The notes beneath the pieces were generated by a model that was given only the letters and a program-made list of their open reading frames with translations, searched no databases and was not told the DNA's origin. Below are positions 48,201 through 56,579 of a stretch of 64,000 nucleotides of DNA, in pieces. Origin of the DNA: Nakaseomyces glabratus (Eukaryota; Ascomycota; Saccharomycetes; Saccharomycetales; Saccharomycetaceae). The stretch covers positions 186,001-250,000 of the forward strand of contig NC_088956.1 of NCBI RefSeq assembly GCF_010111755.1, given 5' to 3'. How positions within the stretch are numbered: position 1 is the stretch's first letter; the number at the start of each line of letters is the position of its first letter. The position numbers were made by a program, and so were the translations under genes.

Positions 48201-48671
48201 GACAAAAAGAAGATACTTGACTTTGTGGTTGGTCATCTGTACAACTCCCAATCCATCGAGATAAGAACAACTGCCGGGAAAGTTCTATCAGGTATTGTTC
48301 ACAACCTTGCGGACCGCAAGCAACTTGAAAGGCTTATCTCTAAATTTGATGACCAATTGGAAAATCACAGCTACAAAGAAAAGAAGGAACTCTCCAGAAA
48401 TGACATTAATGTCCACGGTAGTGTCCTTGGCTTGAGTGCCATAGTATCTGCATTCCCATACGCGTTCCCATTGCCTAAATGGATCCCCGCCCAGGTCAGT
48501 ATACTAGCCTCTTGGGCCAGGACATCAGGAATGGCAGGCTCTACCGCTAAGGAAACACTGAGCAACTTCAAGAAAGTCAGGGCAGACACCTGGCAGTTCG
48601 ACAGAGAAGCATTCACTTACGATGAGCTAGAAGACTTAGAAGGTGTTCTGTGGAAGAGCTATTACGCATAG
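42282..48671 (+). CDS. BLM10: Proteasome activator BLM10 (PA200)
   Basis: Orthologue of Blm10 (YFL007W), the giant HEAT-repeat solenoid that caps 20S core particles, helping their assembly and ubiquitin-independent degradation. Seen: 2129 residues (S. cerevisiae 2143), the largest gene here, as one uninterrupted frame. The N-terminus is basic (RIKSPRGGMLAAAARNLRARS). Helical repeats fill the length, with an acidic insertion (about 1060-1115). The C-terminus ends in Tyr-Tyr-Ala: a penultimate Tyr of the HbYX type that docks in the 20S alpha-ring pocket. Low codon bias. It follows SMC1 as in S. cerevisiae. Confidence 0.97.
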   Translation: MTDNIHAPVPSKKGALAQMKIMETPQRPASGGDVRNRIKSPRGGMLAAAARNLRARSETPTLLDERSFNGMDSEKVMSQRLEAYGLDYVTDERLHRENIYDPDSRWYSRKVKPKFIIADYLPYNVESHLDQAKYLCHVIVNLYIAIKSLDIEGLISISSKDLAEFKGSVDDLAMKTDMFRLSGDTVHVEDAGYTTDQLDDDDIQGEFYGESIYSDIDRPGSGKITASSATIININHWTNELKNCLQFDFPVHLRKALATVYYYVSLCQGQNIHRKMFVEMFEALVDTDDQGTDFTVMLKEDGMVLDYKALYDLLWEFLPYPDSDYCRYDLSSKEDLQFFRLLLRLSLSCRPFFDESDDTILENIMKKLLSNLAPSTMSAVLPILSSSVPFHYNDKAKITDYFSLCFSLWGSVSANVAIDTHMYDLTGMVSEDAHVRLLKEDGSWKTDYINFGKFGIFTEDQLNFMFNRLQGHLRSDGQIHSYTRTARPFIHSINGKFADEFFEKLDELTSAIETFVHPSNTGFWTSPIAKFIHSFVKMYHARYSEEKAANFHTEFCLTPYCHVKLTDSLLNIINIGSQNKSSDVSNYYISCLAYLLDLNPKNRHLIFNKIINDLNDALAGEYVNSRHRIISSLKQFTRTVRYMVEDSLYRIHVTNIISNLVSKLDTNDIELTGQIVNALATVFCFVPIKNLVSKDEFMTFESTTLPFLTEHYYHMKLNDTQDFKVDEEVLLNAFRASTTIFETMIKVFVDKLYDFVDVDIEGSLVTKMNQTTIIMQESMDNEMFEKFFKFYSDKFWTNENFKGNEPHHELITIPLAAFVRRDSSLAKSLVPMLVYHIKDQIEKGAGSLRSSTEVQARDVKLVLYLTALNDVLRQTHATTLDLSNDIMDFLDFIYENITNPPIDVLTSIILHNMLFTLIATEVVDTRLFPESSAIPDIKRWGGLQFSDKKYEEENLNIKWHVPTDMEVELALMVIEKYTNLAFTKLDEIINGANKSKGYKDEIEKYLLLLTHCLSGASLLFDPDFNKNKVNESKGFSYGETLLLLKQIRDSNCDSEELDIDLEQIRSDKGDDEYISYKDSDDERNEHSDTIEIRDDDPELILDDQTSEAPSGVSTPVPGFHNDFTSSINAGVAFRELDMFQYNYHYGSSVTDKFRNPGYFKVHKIRSKVGLTLHKVLKFLVKNAENNTYLFQILLHAIKVWFTDVGQETVFNEDPTAFLSLDFIENIQYLAHLDEPYTRTFLAVRADVFHQNRVLLRSTNRKPSKIEVQLLRDVLDLAMSIYPDINKPAQGTMVHCMKQIIGSYSIIMKKLLTEIHVALKASEFKQLAVLLQILRIKKINKKLFSDYKNIETVFINLVKCLDIDEYDVGTLAESILDDLISGLKLPSSICLLDETTGSSIRPPDPHISIQVEAVLSAKSKKRKDYYRIITHLQNSMSKVLGNNQGYSWKRSLLLVRFLTKLQSSMEMVPERDTIKVIFDQLSLNHPKVTHLTIKSLIMIANRILSLSDYNYDTMNAYKTSFLPGYMTKIETSDPTFSQSFSKEMTNFKDSNYFIDAKCFVGWLSWGSSMYVVKTSKYPINLRENEEGILSDFGKYLSVDLLRELCHGFVEDNESKNVFSSSNVSFFVLVLLLISDELCDLKICDICGLCREFYKRDSKASMIMSAEIFGALVSGSKFMTEVEKKDRDVFLDEFLPECLVNDLNHDAFEVWSTITWWLPAVVDIRRCEPFYKHFSNMSNLKDIDSAFYQSSRIYMWRGILMGLEYRMPSICSDFSYLAFDHQYDQVRSAIGKTFSTIIQNVSNPGYESTYLLLNQKDKSTDGLNLQLKRVPKYIDDIIKKIFSDVFSEAAKLDDKMTPQEVLKTRYFYLTSTVIYWMTEMLRGPNKILLIPYLFGYIVPFLALLMKNKEMCFLAGIDPSKIFMRLAFVPVGHRILGDIVDIICSDEYLHTTNQIKLQLTFVEHFESLQLLQLSKEDKKKILDFVVGHLYNSQSIEIRTTAGKVLSGIVHNLADRKQLERLISKFDDQLENHSYKEKKELSRNDINVHGSVLGLSAIVSAFPYAFPLPKWIPAQVSILASWARTSGMAGSTAKETLSNFKKVRADTWQFDREAFTYDELEDLEGVLWKSYYA

Positions 48672-49192
48672 TACTATATAACTCCATTTTTACTTAAGAA
48701 ACTGAGCTACTCAGAACAAACAGTCATTTGCAGATGTATATATACATGCATATAGCTACTATGACATTTATAGCATCTATAATAGTATCGTCTTATACGA
48801 GTAACAGAAAAATTGGTTTTACTAAGTGAATGCCGACAGAAAGAAAGGGATTGACGAAGTTTGCCCCATAGTGACAGCAATTCGATGCGAGTGTGATGGT
48901 ATGTGATAGTATCAGCTCATAATCCAAACAAAGTTAATTTAGTAGTACATTGATAGAGCTTTTCTTCTTGCACATTGAATAGTGTACCATTGTCTTTTAT
49001 TAAGATAAGAAGCACATCACGATATCGAACATAAGGAACGCATACGCGAGAACCGATCTATTGAATTTGCTAGCTGGATATTGACACATTTGGACTTTAC
49101 ATTTGTTTGTATTTTAGGCATTGTTGTTGTTTTTGTGTGGGAGATACGATTAATACAAGGGGAAAAGAAAGGAATATTTTATTTGATACATT
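48672..49192. other. BLM10-SEC4 intergenic region
   Basis: 521 bp; BLM10 terminator and SEC4 promoter. T/G-rich just before SEC4 with a purine-rich leader. No RNA gene or repeat seen. Confidence 0.5.
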
Positions 49193-49840
49193 ATGTCTGC
49201 TCTGAGAACGGTATCGGGATCTTCTGGCAACGGTAAGAGTTATGACTCTATTATGAAGATTTTACTGATTGGTGACTCTGGTGTTGGTAAGTCATGTCTT
49301 TTGGTCCGTTTTGTCGAGGACAAGTTCAACCCATCCTTCATTACAACCATTGGTATTGATTTCAAAATAAAAACTGTTGACATCAACGGCAAGAAAGTGA
49401 AGTTACAGTTGTGGGATACTGCTGGACAGGAGAGATTCAGAACTATTACCACTGCTTACTACCGTGGTGCTATGGGTATTATCCTAGTTTATGATGTGAC
49501 TGATGAGAGAACGTTTGCAAACATTAAGCAATGGTTCAAGACTGTTAACGAGCACGCAAACGATGAAGCCCAACTGCTGCTAGTCGGTAATAAGAGTGAT
49601 ATGGACACTAGGGTGGTGACATATGAGCAAGGTGAAGCATTGGCCAAGGAACTTGGTCTGCCATTCATAGAGTCCAGTGCAAAGAATGACGATAACGTCA
49701 ACGAGATTTTCTTCACTTTGGCAAGATTAATACAGGAGAAGATTGACAGTAATAAGCTATCTGGTCCAAACAGTGGTAAAGACGGTAATATCAGCATCAA
49801 CGCAAACAAGGGCGATTCCTCCAAATCAAACTGTTGTTAA
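49193..49840 (+). CDS. SEC4: Rab GTPase SEC4
   Basis: Orthologue of Sec4 (YFL005W), the Rab that drives post-Golgi vesicles to tether with the exocyst and fuse at the bud. Seen: 215 residues, the same as S. cerevisiae. P-loop GDSGVGKS (27-34), switch I with effector TTIGIDFK (51-58), switch [13 protein letters not shown] (74-84), NKSD (133-136) and ESSAKN complete the guanine site. The C-terminal Cys-Cys (214-215) is the double geranylgeranylation motif, after an Asn/Lys/Ser-rich hypervariable tail. All G motifs are intact. It follows BLM10 as in S. cerevisiae. Confidence 0.98.
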
Positions 49841-50636
49841 TATGTATAATTTCATTCCCACTTCTAAGGAAATTAGTATGAAAAATAATTTAAATTCAGA
49901 AAAATATAAAACATTTTTTGAAATTCAGAGAAAATGATATTATAACTAAAACCGACCCGACTCCCTTTTTTCAGTTCATTATCTTTAACTTTTATTTCTG
50001 GTTGTTGTAAAATATCATTATCCATTTTTGTTTCCAATATAAGCTATCCAAATCTGTATAATTTAAATGTAATCCCGAGATACTTCCACGAAGTATCTTA
50101 ATCTGAAAAGTGTCATTTATATACATTACATGCTTCACTACCACAATTATGGTGGGGAAATGTTCGGTTAGGTGTAGTGGTCGTAAACATCAACTGTGAA
50201 TCATATCTCTTGTTCTCCAGTAAATAACTTGTTGCTGAGCTCCAATTAAAGCGCCCCGTCCAAAAAGGAAAACCAATTATCACAGAGGGTTTTGTAATAA
50301 TGGAAAAAGTTTTGCACGCATCCTAGAGACACAGTCATTGATTATAATCGCGGTCAAAACTATGAATACTTAAATCCATTTGACTATTGAACTATACTTT
50401 ATACGTGATGTATCACTATCTACAACGTGTAATATCCACAACCCCGGGGCAGTTGGATGGCTCCCTCGTGGGGCTCTTTCTGCACCAAATTCCCTTTAAA
50501 TCCTTCTGGAGTCAAGTTGCAATGATAACAGTGGGCAATTGCAAGTATAAAGAGCGCATTCCATTCTTGTTTCTGCTGAGCATTGCTGAGAGGAGCGGCT
50601 AATTGGTAAAGGGAACAGTTGGGAGAACGTTGAAAG
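49841..50636. other. SEC4-VTC2 intergenic region
   Basis: 796 bp holding the SEC4 terminator and the VTC2 promoter. AACGTG at 50423-50428 (CACGTT on the other strand) is a Pho4-type site about 210 bp before VTC2, a gene under PHO control in S. cerevisiae; a single core hexamer is weak evidence. The short frame at 50387-50602 is not supported. Confidence 0.4.
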
Positions 50637-53087
50637 ATGCTATTTGGTGTGCGGTTGGCGAGCGAAGTTTATCCGCCATGGAAGCAGTCCTATATTGACT
50701 ATGATGGGTTGAAGGAGCTTTTGAAGGAGGACGGGAAGAGCTGGAGTGAGTCAGATGAGTCCCGTTTCACTGAGGCGTTGGATAAGGAACTTGAGAAAGT
50801 TTACTCGTTCCAGATGAAGACATACCATGAGATCATGGATCGTCTCAATGCTTTGGAGAAGAGTACCAACACTGAGGAAGGGTTGCAAAATCTGGACACA
50901 GAGCAGTTTCAGAGGACTTTGGAAGAGAGTTTAAGTGAAGCCAATGAGCTGGATAATTTCTCCAGATTGAATTATACTGGATTCATGAAGATCGTTAAGA
51001 AACACGACAAATTACACCCCAAGTATCCTTCAGTGAGATCATTGCTTGAAGTCAGGTTAAAGGAACTTCCATTCCACTCTGAAGAGTATTCACCTATTCT
51101 TTACCGCATTTCTTTCTTGTACAACATCCTGAGATCTAATTTCAATACTGTGTCTACGTCTCTTGCTAGTGTACCAAAATTATCCAGTGTGAATGAGAAT
51201 GACGAATTAGATGTTTCTTTCAAGAGTTTCAAATTTTGGATCCACAAAGATAATTTGATGGAGGTCAAGACCAGAATTTTAAGGCACTTACCTGTGTTAG
51301 TCTATGCTTCAGCGCCTACGGAAAATGATGATCTTATTGATAGATTCGAGTCTGAGGTAATGAACGCAGATGAGCATGTCCAATCTTCTGATTCAGCAAG
51401 TGACAACAGCTTCGACGGTATTCATCACCAGCACAAATCATATGATCCTGTCATCACTACTATATATTTTGACAATGAGTTTTTCGAGTTGTACAATAAT
51501 AAACTACTTAAGAGAAATTGTTGTCCTACGTTGAGACTGAGGTGGACTGGTAAGTTCTCTGAAAAACCTGACATCTTTTTGGAGAAGAGAATGTTTATCG
51601 AGAATAAGGATACTGGAAATTCAGATTTCGAAGAAATCAGATTGCAAATGAAGCCGAAATTCATTAACGGTTTTATATTTGATGATGACAAATCCTACAA
51701 GAAAAATGTGTTAAGAAAATTAACCGAGAGCGGCACACCAGAATCAGAACTAAAAAAAATTGAAAATAACTTCAATGAGATACAAAATTTTATACAGGAG
51801 GAAAAACTAGAACCTGTCATTAGAACTACATATACCAGAACGGCTTTCCAAATTCCAGGTGATGATAGAATTAGAATCACAATCGATTCTAACGTTACTT
51901 ATATTAGAGAAGATGCATTCGATAAAGATAGGCCCATTAGAGAACCAAAAAACTGGCATAGAACTGATATTGATAGCAATGTAGCAAATCCTATGAGATT
52001 CTTACGTCCTGGCGAATACAGTAACTTCCCATATTCAGTGATGGAAATCAAAATCAAAAATCCATCGGCTAATTTGTCATCTGAATCTAATATAGACTTT
52101 TCAGGAGTTCAATTGCCCAAAAAGCACGGGGGCTGGATTCAGGAACTAACTAACTCGCATTTGGTAAAGGAAGTCCCTAAATTTTCATTATATATTCAGG
52201 GTGTTGCTGCACTGTTTGCCGAAGAAGAAAAACTTGATATTTTACCATTCTGGTTACCAGAGTTGAACACTGATATTCGTAAAGATCCAAAACAGGCATA
52301 TGAAGATGAACAGAAGAAAATTAATAAACAGAAGGACATACATTCTAAGATTGAGAGTATGAGGAGGCTGTCTAGAGTTCCGAAACCAAGCTCAGATATT
52401 ACTAGTTCAACAGTTACCGAGGTTTCAACAAATCGTGCAGCAGACTTAGAGGATCATGAATCATCTGATGAAGAAGATAGTCTGTCTACAAGAGAAAGAA
52501 TAACTGGTCAAAAAAAGAAGTCTAAAACAAAATTGACATTTTTACAAATTCTAGGTGCTGGCAGGGACTCCAAACTGATTGGTGTTGATTCAGAGGATGA
52601 AGAAATTGAACTTCCCGAAGGTGTCAAAAAACCGACTAGCTACATAAAAAATGCGGGACCTGTCAAAGTCGAAGCCAAAGTGTGGCTTGCTAATGAGCGT
52701 ACCTTCTTGAGGTGGTTAAGTGTTACTGTCTTGTTAAGTGTCCTGACTTTCTCAGTTTCAAACTCAGTAAGAAGGGCTGAATTTCCGAATCTTGCGAAGC
52801 GTTTGGCAGACTTGTACTTTGCAGCTACTGTTTTTACTGCTCTCTGGGCTTATTACTCATATAAGAAACGGTTGAGAATTATAAGTGAGAGGAGTGGTGA
52901 ATACTTAGATGCTCCATTTGGTCCACAATTGGTGGCATTTTTCTTATTCTTTACACTAATTATTAATTTTGTTAGTGTCTTCCGCGAGACTGGGAGGAAA
53001 CAGGCCACTGCAGAAGTTGATTTAGAGAGCCTACATCCTCATCTAGAGTCGATATTTAATTTTGTCTATAAAATTGTCAAGGAGTAG
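50637..53087 (+). CDS. VTC2: Vacuolar transporter chaperone subunit VTC2
   Basis: Orthologue of Vtc2 (YFL004W), a regulatory subunit of the VTC complex that makes polyphosphate and moves it into the vacuole. Seen: 816 residues (S. cerevisiae 828). The SPX domain (1 to about 185) opens [20 protein letters not shown] and ends near [13 protein letters not shown]; it senses inositol pyrophosphates. The CYTH-like tunnel domain (about 200-560) contains [16 protein letters not shown] [19 protein letters not shown]; Vtc4 is the catalytic subunit, so VTC2 is presumed non-catalytic. An acidic linker follows, then three membrane helices (about 690-790). It could be confused with its ohnologue VTC3 (YPL019C); synteny with SEC4 and MSH4 favours VTC2. 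Confidence 0.95.
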   Translation: MLFGVRLASEVYPPWKQSYIDYDGLKELLKEDGKSWSESDESRFTEALDKELEKVYSFQMKTYHEIMDRLNALEKSTNTEEGLQNLDTEQFQRTLEESLSEANELDNFSRLNYTGFMKIVKKHDKLHPKYPSVRSLLEVRLKELPFHSEEYSPILYRISFLYNILRSNFNTVSTSLASVPKLSSVNENDELDVSFKSFKFWIHKDNLMEVKTRILRHLPVLVYASAPTENDDLIDRFESEVMNADEHVQSSDSASDNSFDGIHHQHKSYDPVITTIYFDNEFFELYNNKLLKRNCCPTLRLRWTGKFSEKPDIFLEKRMFIENKDTGNSDFEEIRLQMKPKFINGFIFDDDKSYKKNVLRKLTESGTPESELKKIENNFNEIQNFIQEEKLEPVIRTTYTRTAFQIPGDDRIRITIDSNVTYIREDAFDKDRPIREPKNWHRTDIDSNVANPMRFLRPGEYSNFPYSVMEIKIKNPSANLSSESNIDFSGVQLPKKHGGWIQELTNSHLVKEVPKFSLYIQGVAALFAEEEKLDILPFWLPELNTDIRKDPKQAYEDEQKKINKQKDIHSKIESMRRLSRVPKPSSDITSSTVTEVSTNRAADLEDHESSDEEDSLSTRERITGQKKKSKTKLTFLQILGAGRDSKLIGVDSEDEEIELPEGVKKPTSYIKNAGPVKVEAKVWLANERTFLRWLSVTVLLSVLTFSVSNSVRRAEFPNLAKRLADLYFAATVFTALWAYYSYKKRLRIISERSGEYLDAPFGPQLVAFFLFFTLIINFVSVFRETGRKQATAEVDLESLHPHLESIFNFVYKIVKE

Positions 53088-53155
53088 ATAATAAGCTCAA
53101 TTATGCTTAATTGTTTCATGCTAAATTATATTCTATATTATTCAAATAAACTAAA

Positions 53156-55843
53156 TTATTTTGTAAAATTTTCAAGAAATTCATACTGTATCCTTTTAAT
53201 AGCATTATGTGATAAATTTCCATTATTTTTATTTAATTCTTTTAGAATTTCTACCATATCCATAATCTTTTTCATGAACAAAACCTCTGTTTCGCTTGTT
53301 GTCGCGCTTCCAAGATAATGTTGTTCTGATAATGTTGAAAAACTCCCCATTTTGTTAATTGCTTTACTCATGTTTATTGCAGAATTAATAATATCCTCAT
53401 CAAATATATTCCTCACGCATGAAATACCGTCGATTTTTGGTATTGAAGTTATCTCTACAGAACTTGCTTTATATTCTTTTATTATTTCATTACAGTTTAT
53501 TATTTGTGCTTTCATGTGCAGATGCCTGATGGAAGGCTTGTTCTTTAAAATCATGGGTATTACATCGAAATGAGTTGAAATAAACGTAGTAGATTCAAGT
53601 TTGCTGAGATAGTTAAGAATAGCAAGAGAAATTGCAAATCCATCACCAATGCTTGTTCCTCTTCCCAATTCATCGATTATAATTAGAGATTCTGCATTGC
53701 AACATTCCAAAATGTATGCCATTTCCTTCATCTCAAAAGAGAAGTTTGATGACGTCATTTCCATACTATCATTACATAACCTAGTGTGAATATTTTCATA
53801 TACAGGAAGAATTGCATTTTCAGCAGGTATTGGGGAACCCATTTGCGCCATTATGCACAGCAACGGGATTTGTCTAAGAAACGCAGTTTTTCCTGTCATA
53901 TTTGCTCCTGTTATTATTTGTAATCTAGAACTATAAAGTGTACTAGAAATATCATTGCGAATGTAATTCTTAATCAACCTCTCCATTACTGGGTCTCGAG
54001 CATCTATTACAAATATCTTGTCAGAAAACTTTGGAAAACAATAACTATATTCTATGGCATTGTGAGCAAAACAACATAATAAGTCCAGTAGAGCGGAAGA
54101 TTCTGTGAGAATAAAAAGCTCTTCAACTGATTTACTAAGCGTATATAGCAACTCAGTTACTAAGCTCTCCGACAGTGTTTCAATTTCTGTTATCAGGGTA
54201 TTAAGACGTATGTTTTTTTTCGTAAGCGGCAAAGTTGTAAATTCCACATGACCTCTTTTATTCACTTTGTTTATTATATTAACTCTGTTCTTTTCAATTT
54301 TGATGTAGTCGGAATCGGAAACTTTTATAAAGAAGCCTACACCGGTTCTAAAATTTGGTGACGCATGAATACAATGTTTTTCCCCAAAACATGATATATC
54401 ATTTAAAATCTCTTCACTGATTTTGGAGTACAAACTCCTCAAGGTGCCAAGCAAACTATTGCTTTCTTCGTTTAAACAGTACAGTCTCTGATTTTGAAGC
54501 TCTAAAGAATTACTGGCCCATGAGCTGTCAGGTTTAATATATTTCTGTATCAGAATACCAAAATCTTGGAGGGTACAGTTTACAAAAGAATTTCTGATTT
54601 CTGATAGTAGGGTTGATTTAGGATGAAATTTAAGCAATATCTGCCTTATATCCTCAAGTGTTTTAATAGCATCTTTGATTAACAAGGCATAATTTATTTT
54701 CTGAGTCACTCCAATGCTTTTTTTACCGGCCGTCAGTAACTTGGAAAATACTATATCCAGATCAGGCAATTGTCTTAACACCAATCTTATTCCATTAAGA
54801 AATTCACATTCTGTAAGTTCTTCAACAGATTTGAGTCTATTTGTAATACCATTTAAGTCTGTAAGAGGTTGTAAAATTGCTCCTCTGAGATTTCTGTACC
54901 CCATCTTTGTGCATGTAGTGTTTAATGTGCCGAATAATGATAGTTTTTCATCTCCTTCTAATGTTCTGATAAGCTCTAAATTTGTAACAGTTTTACTATC
55001 AATCAGAAGTGTGTTCTCTATCGCTTCATATCTGATTCTAAATCTTGAATAATCGCTTAACACTTTGTTTTTTTTGGGAGTCAATCCTTTAACTGAGTTT
55101 TTGGATTGAAGAAATTCCGTTGCTGCCGCTAACGAAAATAGGCAATGCCGTTTTTCATATAATTTAGCAAGTAAAATTTGAATCCCATCTGCTTTATTTA
55201 TACTGGATGCTTTGATGAATTCAATTGATCTTCTATTGTTATAGCATGAGCTCTTTGCAATATGTATCTTTATTTCATGGTTTATATTTAGTTTCAGTAT
55301 GGTTGCAAGCTTTGACATATGGGGTCTCACCGAATGGCAGGGGATAAGTATATCCGTTGGCTCATACAGTTGTATTTTGTTCATGGTTCTAATGAACAAT
55401 TGTGAGTCTACATATTCGGTCAGTATGATTTCACCAGTGGAAAAATTGATCAATGAAATCCCAATTGTGGTATCCACCTCCTTACTACTCTCATATATTG
55501 AGAAGATAACTGTGTCGGGAACACTGAACACAGATTTTATGCTTTTGTTTCCTGTACGAGTAGTCCTATTCGTTGATACTGTTGCCTCTAACCCTGATAT
55601 TGTATTGGTATATGATGGTGACTGGCAATACCTTGATTGTTTAGTTTTGGGATAACTATTAGATGCTGGCAACTTCCTTTTGCCTGACATAGCAAACTTC
55701 TTGCCATCGCTGTATGTGCTATTTCCAGGAGATGAGCATTTTGTCTTTTTCTCATTTAAATTTTGAGAGTGAGTCATTCTTGAACCCGTCTTGGATTCAA
55801 AGATTCTAGGATTTAAAAAACTTGATAGGTTTTCTTCAGACAT
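53156..55843 (-). CDS. MSH4: Meiotic MutS homologue MSH4
   Basis: Orthologue of Msh4 (YFL003C), which pairs with Msh5 as a sliding clamp on meiotic recombination intermediates and promotes interfering crossovers; it has no mismatch-repair role. Seen: 895 residues (S. cerevisiae 878). There is no N-terminal mismatch-recognition domain with its Phe-x-Glu, as expected for Msh4. Core, lever and clamp regions follow, then the ATPase: Walker A GANMTGKT (about residue 648), IIDELGRGTSIGDG (Walker B) and a STHFDVIP His switch. The frame is uninterrupted. An upstream URS1 core fits meiotic control. The 3' end converges on VTC2, only 68 bp away. Confidence 0.95.
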   Translation of the reverse strand: MSEENLSSFLNPRIFESKTGSRMTHSQNLNEKKTKCSSPGNSTYSDGKKFAMSGKRKLPASNSYPKTKQSRYCQSPSYTNTISGLEATVSTNRTTRTGNKSIKSVFSVPDTVIFSIYESSKEVDTTIGISLINFSTGEIILTEYVDSQLFIRTMNKIQLYEPTDILIPCHSVRPHMSKLATILKLNINHEIKIHIAKSSCYNNRRSIEFIKASSINKADGIQILLAKLYEKRHCLFSLAAATEFLQSKNSVKGLTPKKNKVLSDYSRFRIRYEAIENTLLIDSKTVTNLELIRTLEGDEKLSLFGTLNTTCTKMGYRNLRGAILQPLTDLNGITNRLKSVEELTECEFLNGIRLVLRQLPDLDIVFSKLLTAGKKSIGVTQKINYALLIKDAIKTLEDIRQILLKFHPKSTLLSEIRNSFVNCTLQDFGILIQKYIKPDSSWASNSLELQNQRLYCLNEESNSLLGTLRSLYSKISEEILNDISCFGEKHCIHASPNFRTGVGFFIKVSDSDYIKIEKNRVNIINKVNKRGHVEFTTLPLTKKNIRLNTLITEIETLSESLVTELLYTLSKSVEELFILTESSALLDLLCCFAHNAIEYSYCFPKFSDKIFVIDARDPVMERLIKNYIRNDISSTLYSSRLQIITGANMTGKTAFLRQIPLLCIMAQMGSPIPAENAILPVYENIHTRLCNDSMEMTSSNFSFEMKEMAYILECCNAESLIIIDELGRGTSIGDGFAISLAILNYLSKLESTTFISTHFDVIPMILKNKPSIRHLHMKAQIINCNEIIKEYKASSVEITSIPKIDGISCVRNIFDEDIINSAINMSKAINKMGSFSTLSEQHYLGSATTSETEVLFMKKIMDMVEILKELNKNNGNLSHNAIKRIQYEFLENFTK

Positions 55844-55970
55844 ATTCAGTAAACTTTTGAAGAGTTGATTAGGATAGTGCGACGTAGTTATTTATAACTG
55901 TTATGTACACAACCGTTATTTTTTTAATTGTAGTATCTATGTGTTTAGGGTTAACCCAGTTTTCTTATAT

Positions 55971-55978
55971 GGCGGCTA
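55971..55978 (+). promoter_or_regulatory. URS1 core upstream of MSH4
   Basis: GGCGGCTA (TAGCCGCC on the minus strand) is the Ume6-binding URS1 core that represses early meiotic genes in vegetative S. cerevisiae. It lies 128 bp upstream of the MSH4 ATG. The rest of 55844-56245 shows only a CACGTG at 56183-56188. Confidence 0.75.
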
Positions 55979-56245
55979 TTCCTTCAAAGTGAAAATTACA
56001 TATACACTAATTATACCCAGTGAGTGCAGCTGATTCAGAATACTTCTTACTTGTATGAAAAGATATTCAAAAGCTTTTACACTTTTTAATGGGATCGATA
56101 TTTTTACCGCCTAGGTTATGGAGAGCAAGCGAACTATGCACTTGATACACCAAGATCCCTTATTCAATTACGCATTTGCTTTCACGTGATTTAGTTTAAT
56201 TGTATATGACAAACATGATTAAGCAAGGTTTACATCGTTTACAAT

Positions 56246-56343
56246 GCGGTTTTAGCTCAGTTGGGAGAGCGCCAGACTGAAGATTCGAAAACTTCGGTCA
56301 ACAAGTTATCTGGAGGTCCTGTGTTCGATCCACAGAAATCGCA
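56246..56343 (+). tRNA. tF(GAA): tRNA-Phe (GAA) with 25-nt intron
   Basis: Exon 1 is 56246-56282, with the D-arm TAGCTCAGTTGG and anticodon GAA at 56279-56281. The intron is 56283-56307, directly after the purine at position 37. Exon 2 is 56308-56343, with the T-arm GGTTCGATCC-like GTGTTCGATCC. The 7-bp acceptor stem (GCGGTTT/AAATCGC) keeps the G-U wobble seen in S. cerevisiae tRNA-Phe, and the discriminator is A. The mature length is 73 nt before CCA addition, which is not encoded. The gene lies at a synteny break between MSH4 and the YFR006W homologue. Confidence 0.97.
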
Positions 56344-56346
56344 TTA

Positions 56347-56354
56347 TTTTTTTT
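56347..56354 (+). terminator. RNA polymerase III terminator of tRNA-Phe
   Basis: A run of eight T residues begins 4 nt after the discriminator base. Confidence 0.85.
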
Positions 56355-56579
56355 GTTTTCCAACATATGTGCCAAAAGGTAGCATATAGTACACAGTGTG
56401 AAAGCTTTTGTTATTTTTGTTTTTGAATATTTCTGGTGCTGTAGTTCATGAACATGTTGTCATTAAATAAATATTAATTATGTATCGTTAACATATAAAA
56501 ATAGTCTTTTTGTTGTGAACATAGAAAAGTAAAAGAGCATATGCTCCAAATCAGAGACTAAGATGTCGGCACAGGCAAA

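Noticed and set aside
56183..56190. CDEI-like CACGTGAT between MSH4 and tRNA-Phe
   Set aside because: No A+T-rich CDEII and no TTCCGAA-type CDEIII at the right distance on either side; the LOC1-YFH7 site is far better.
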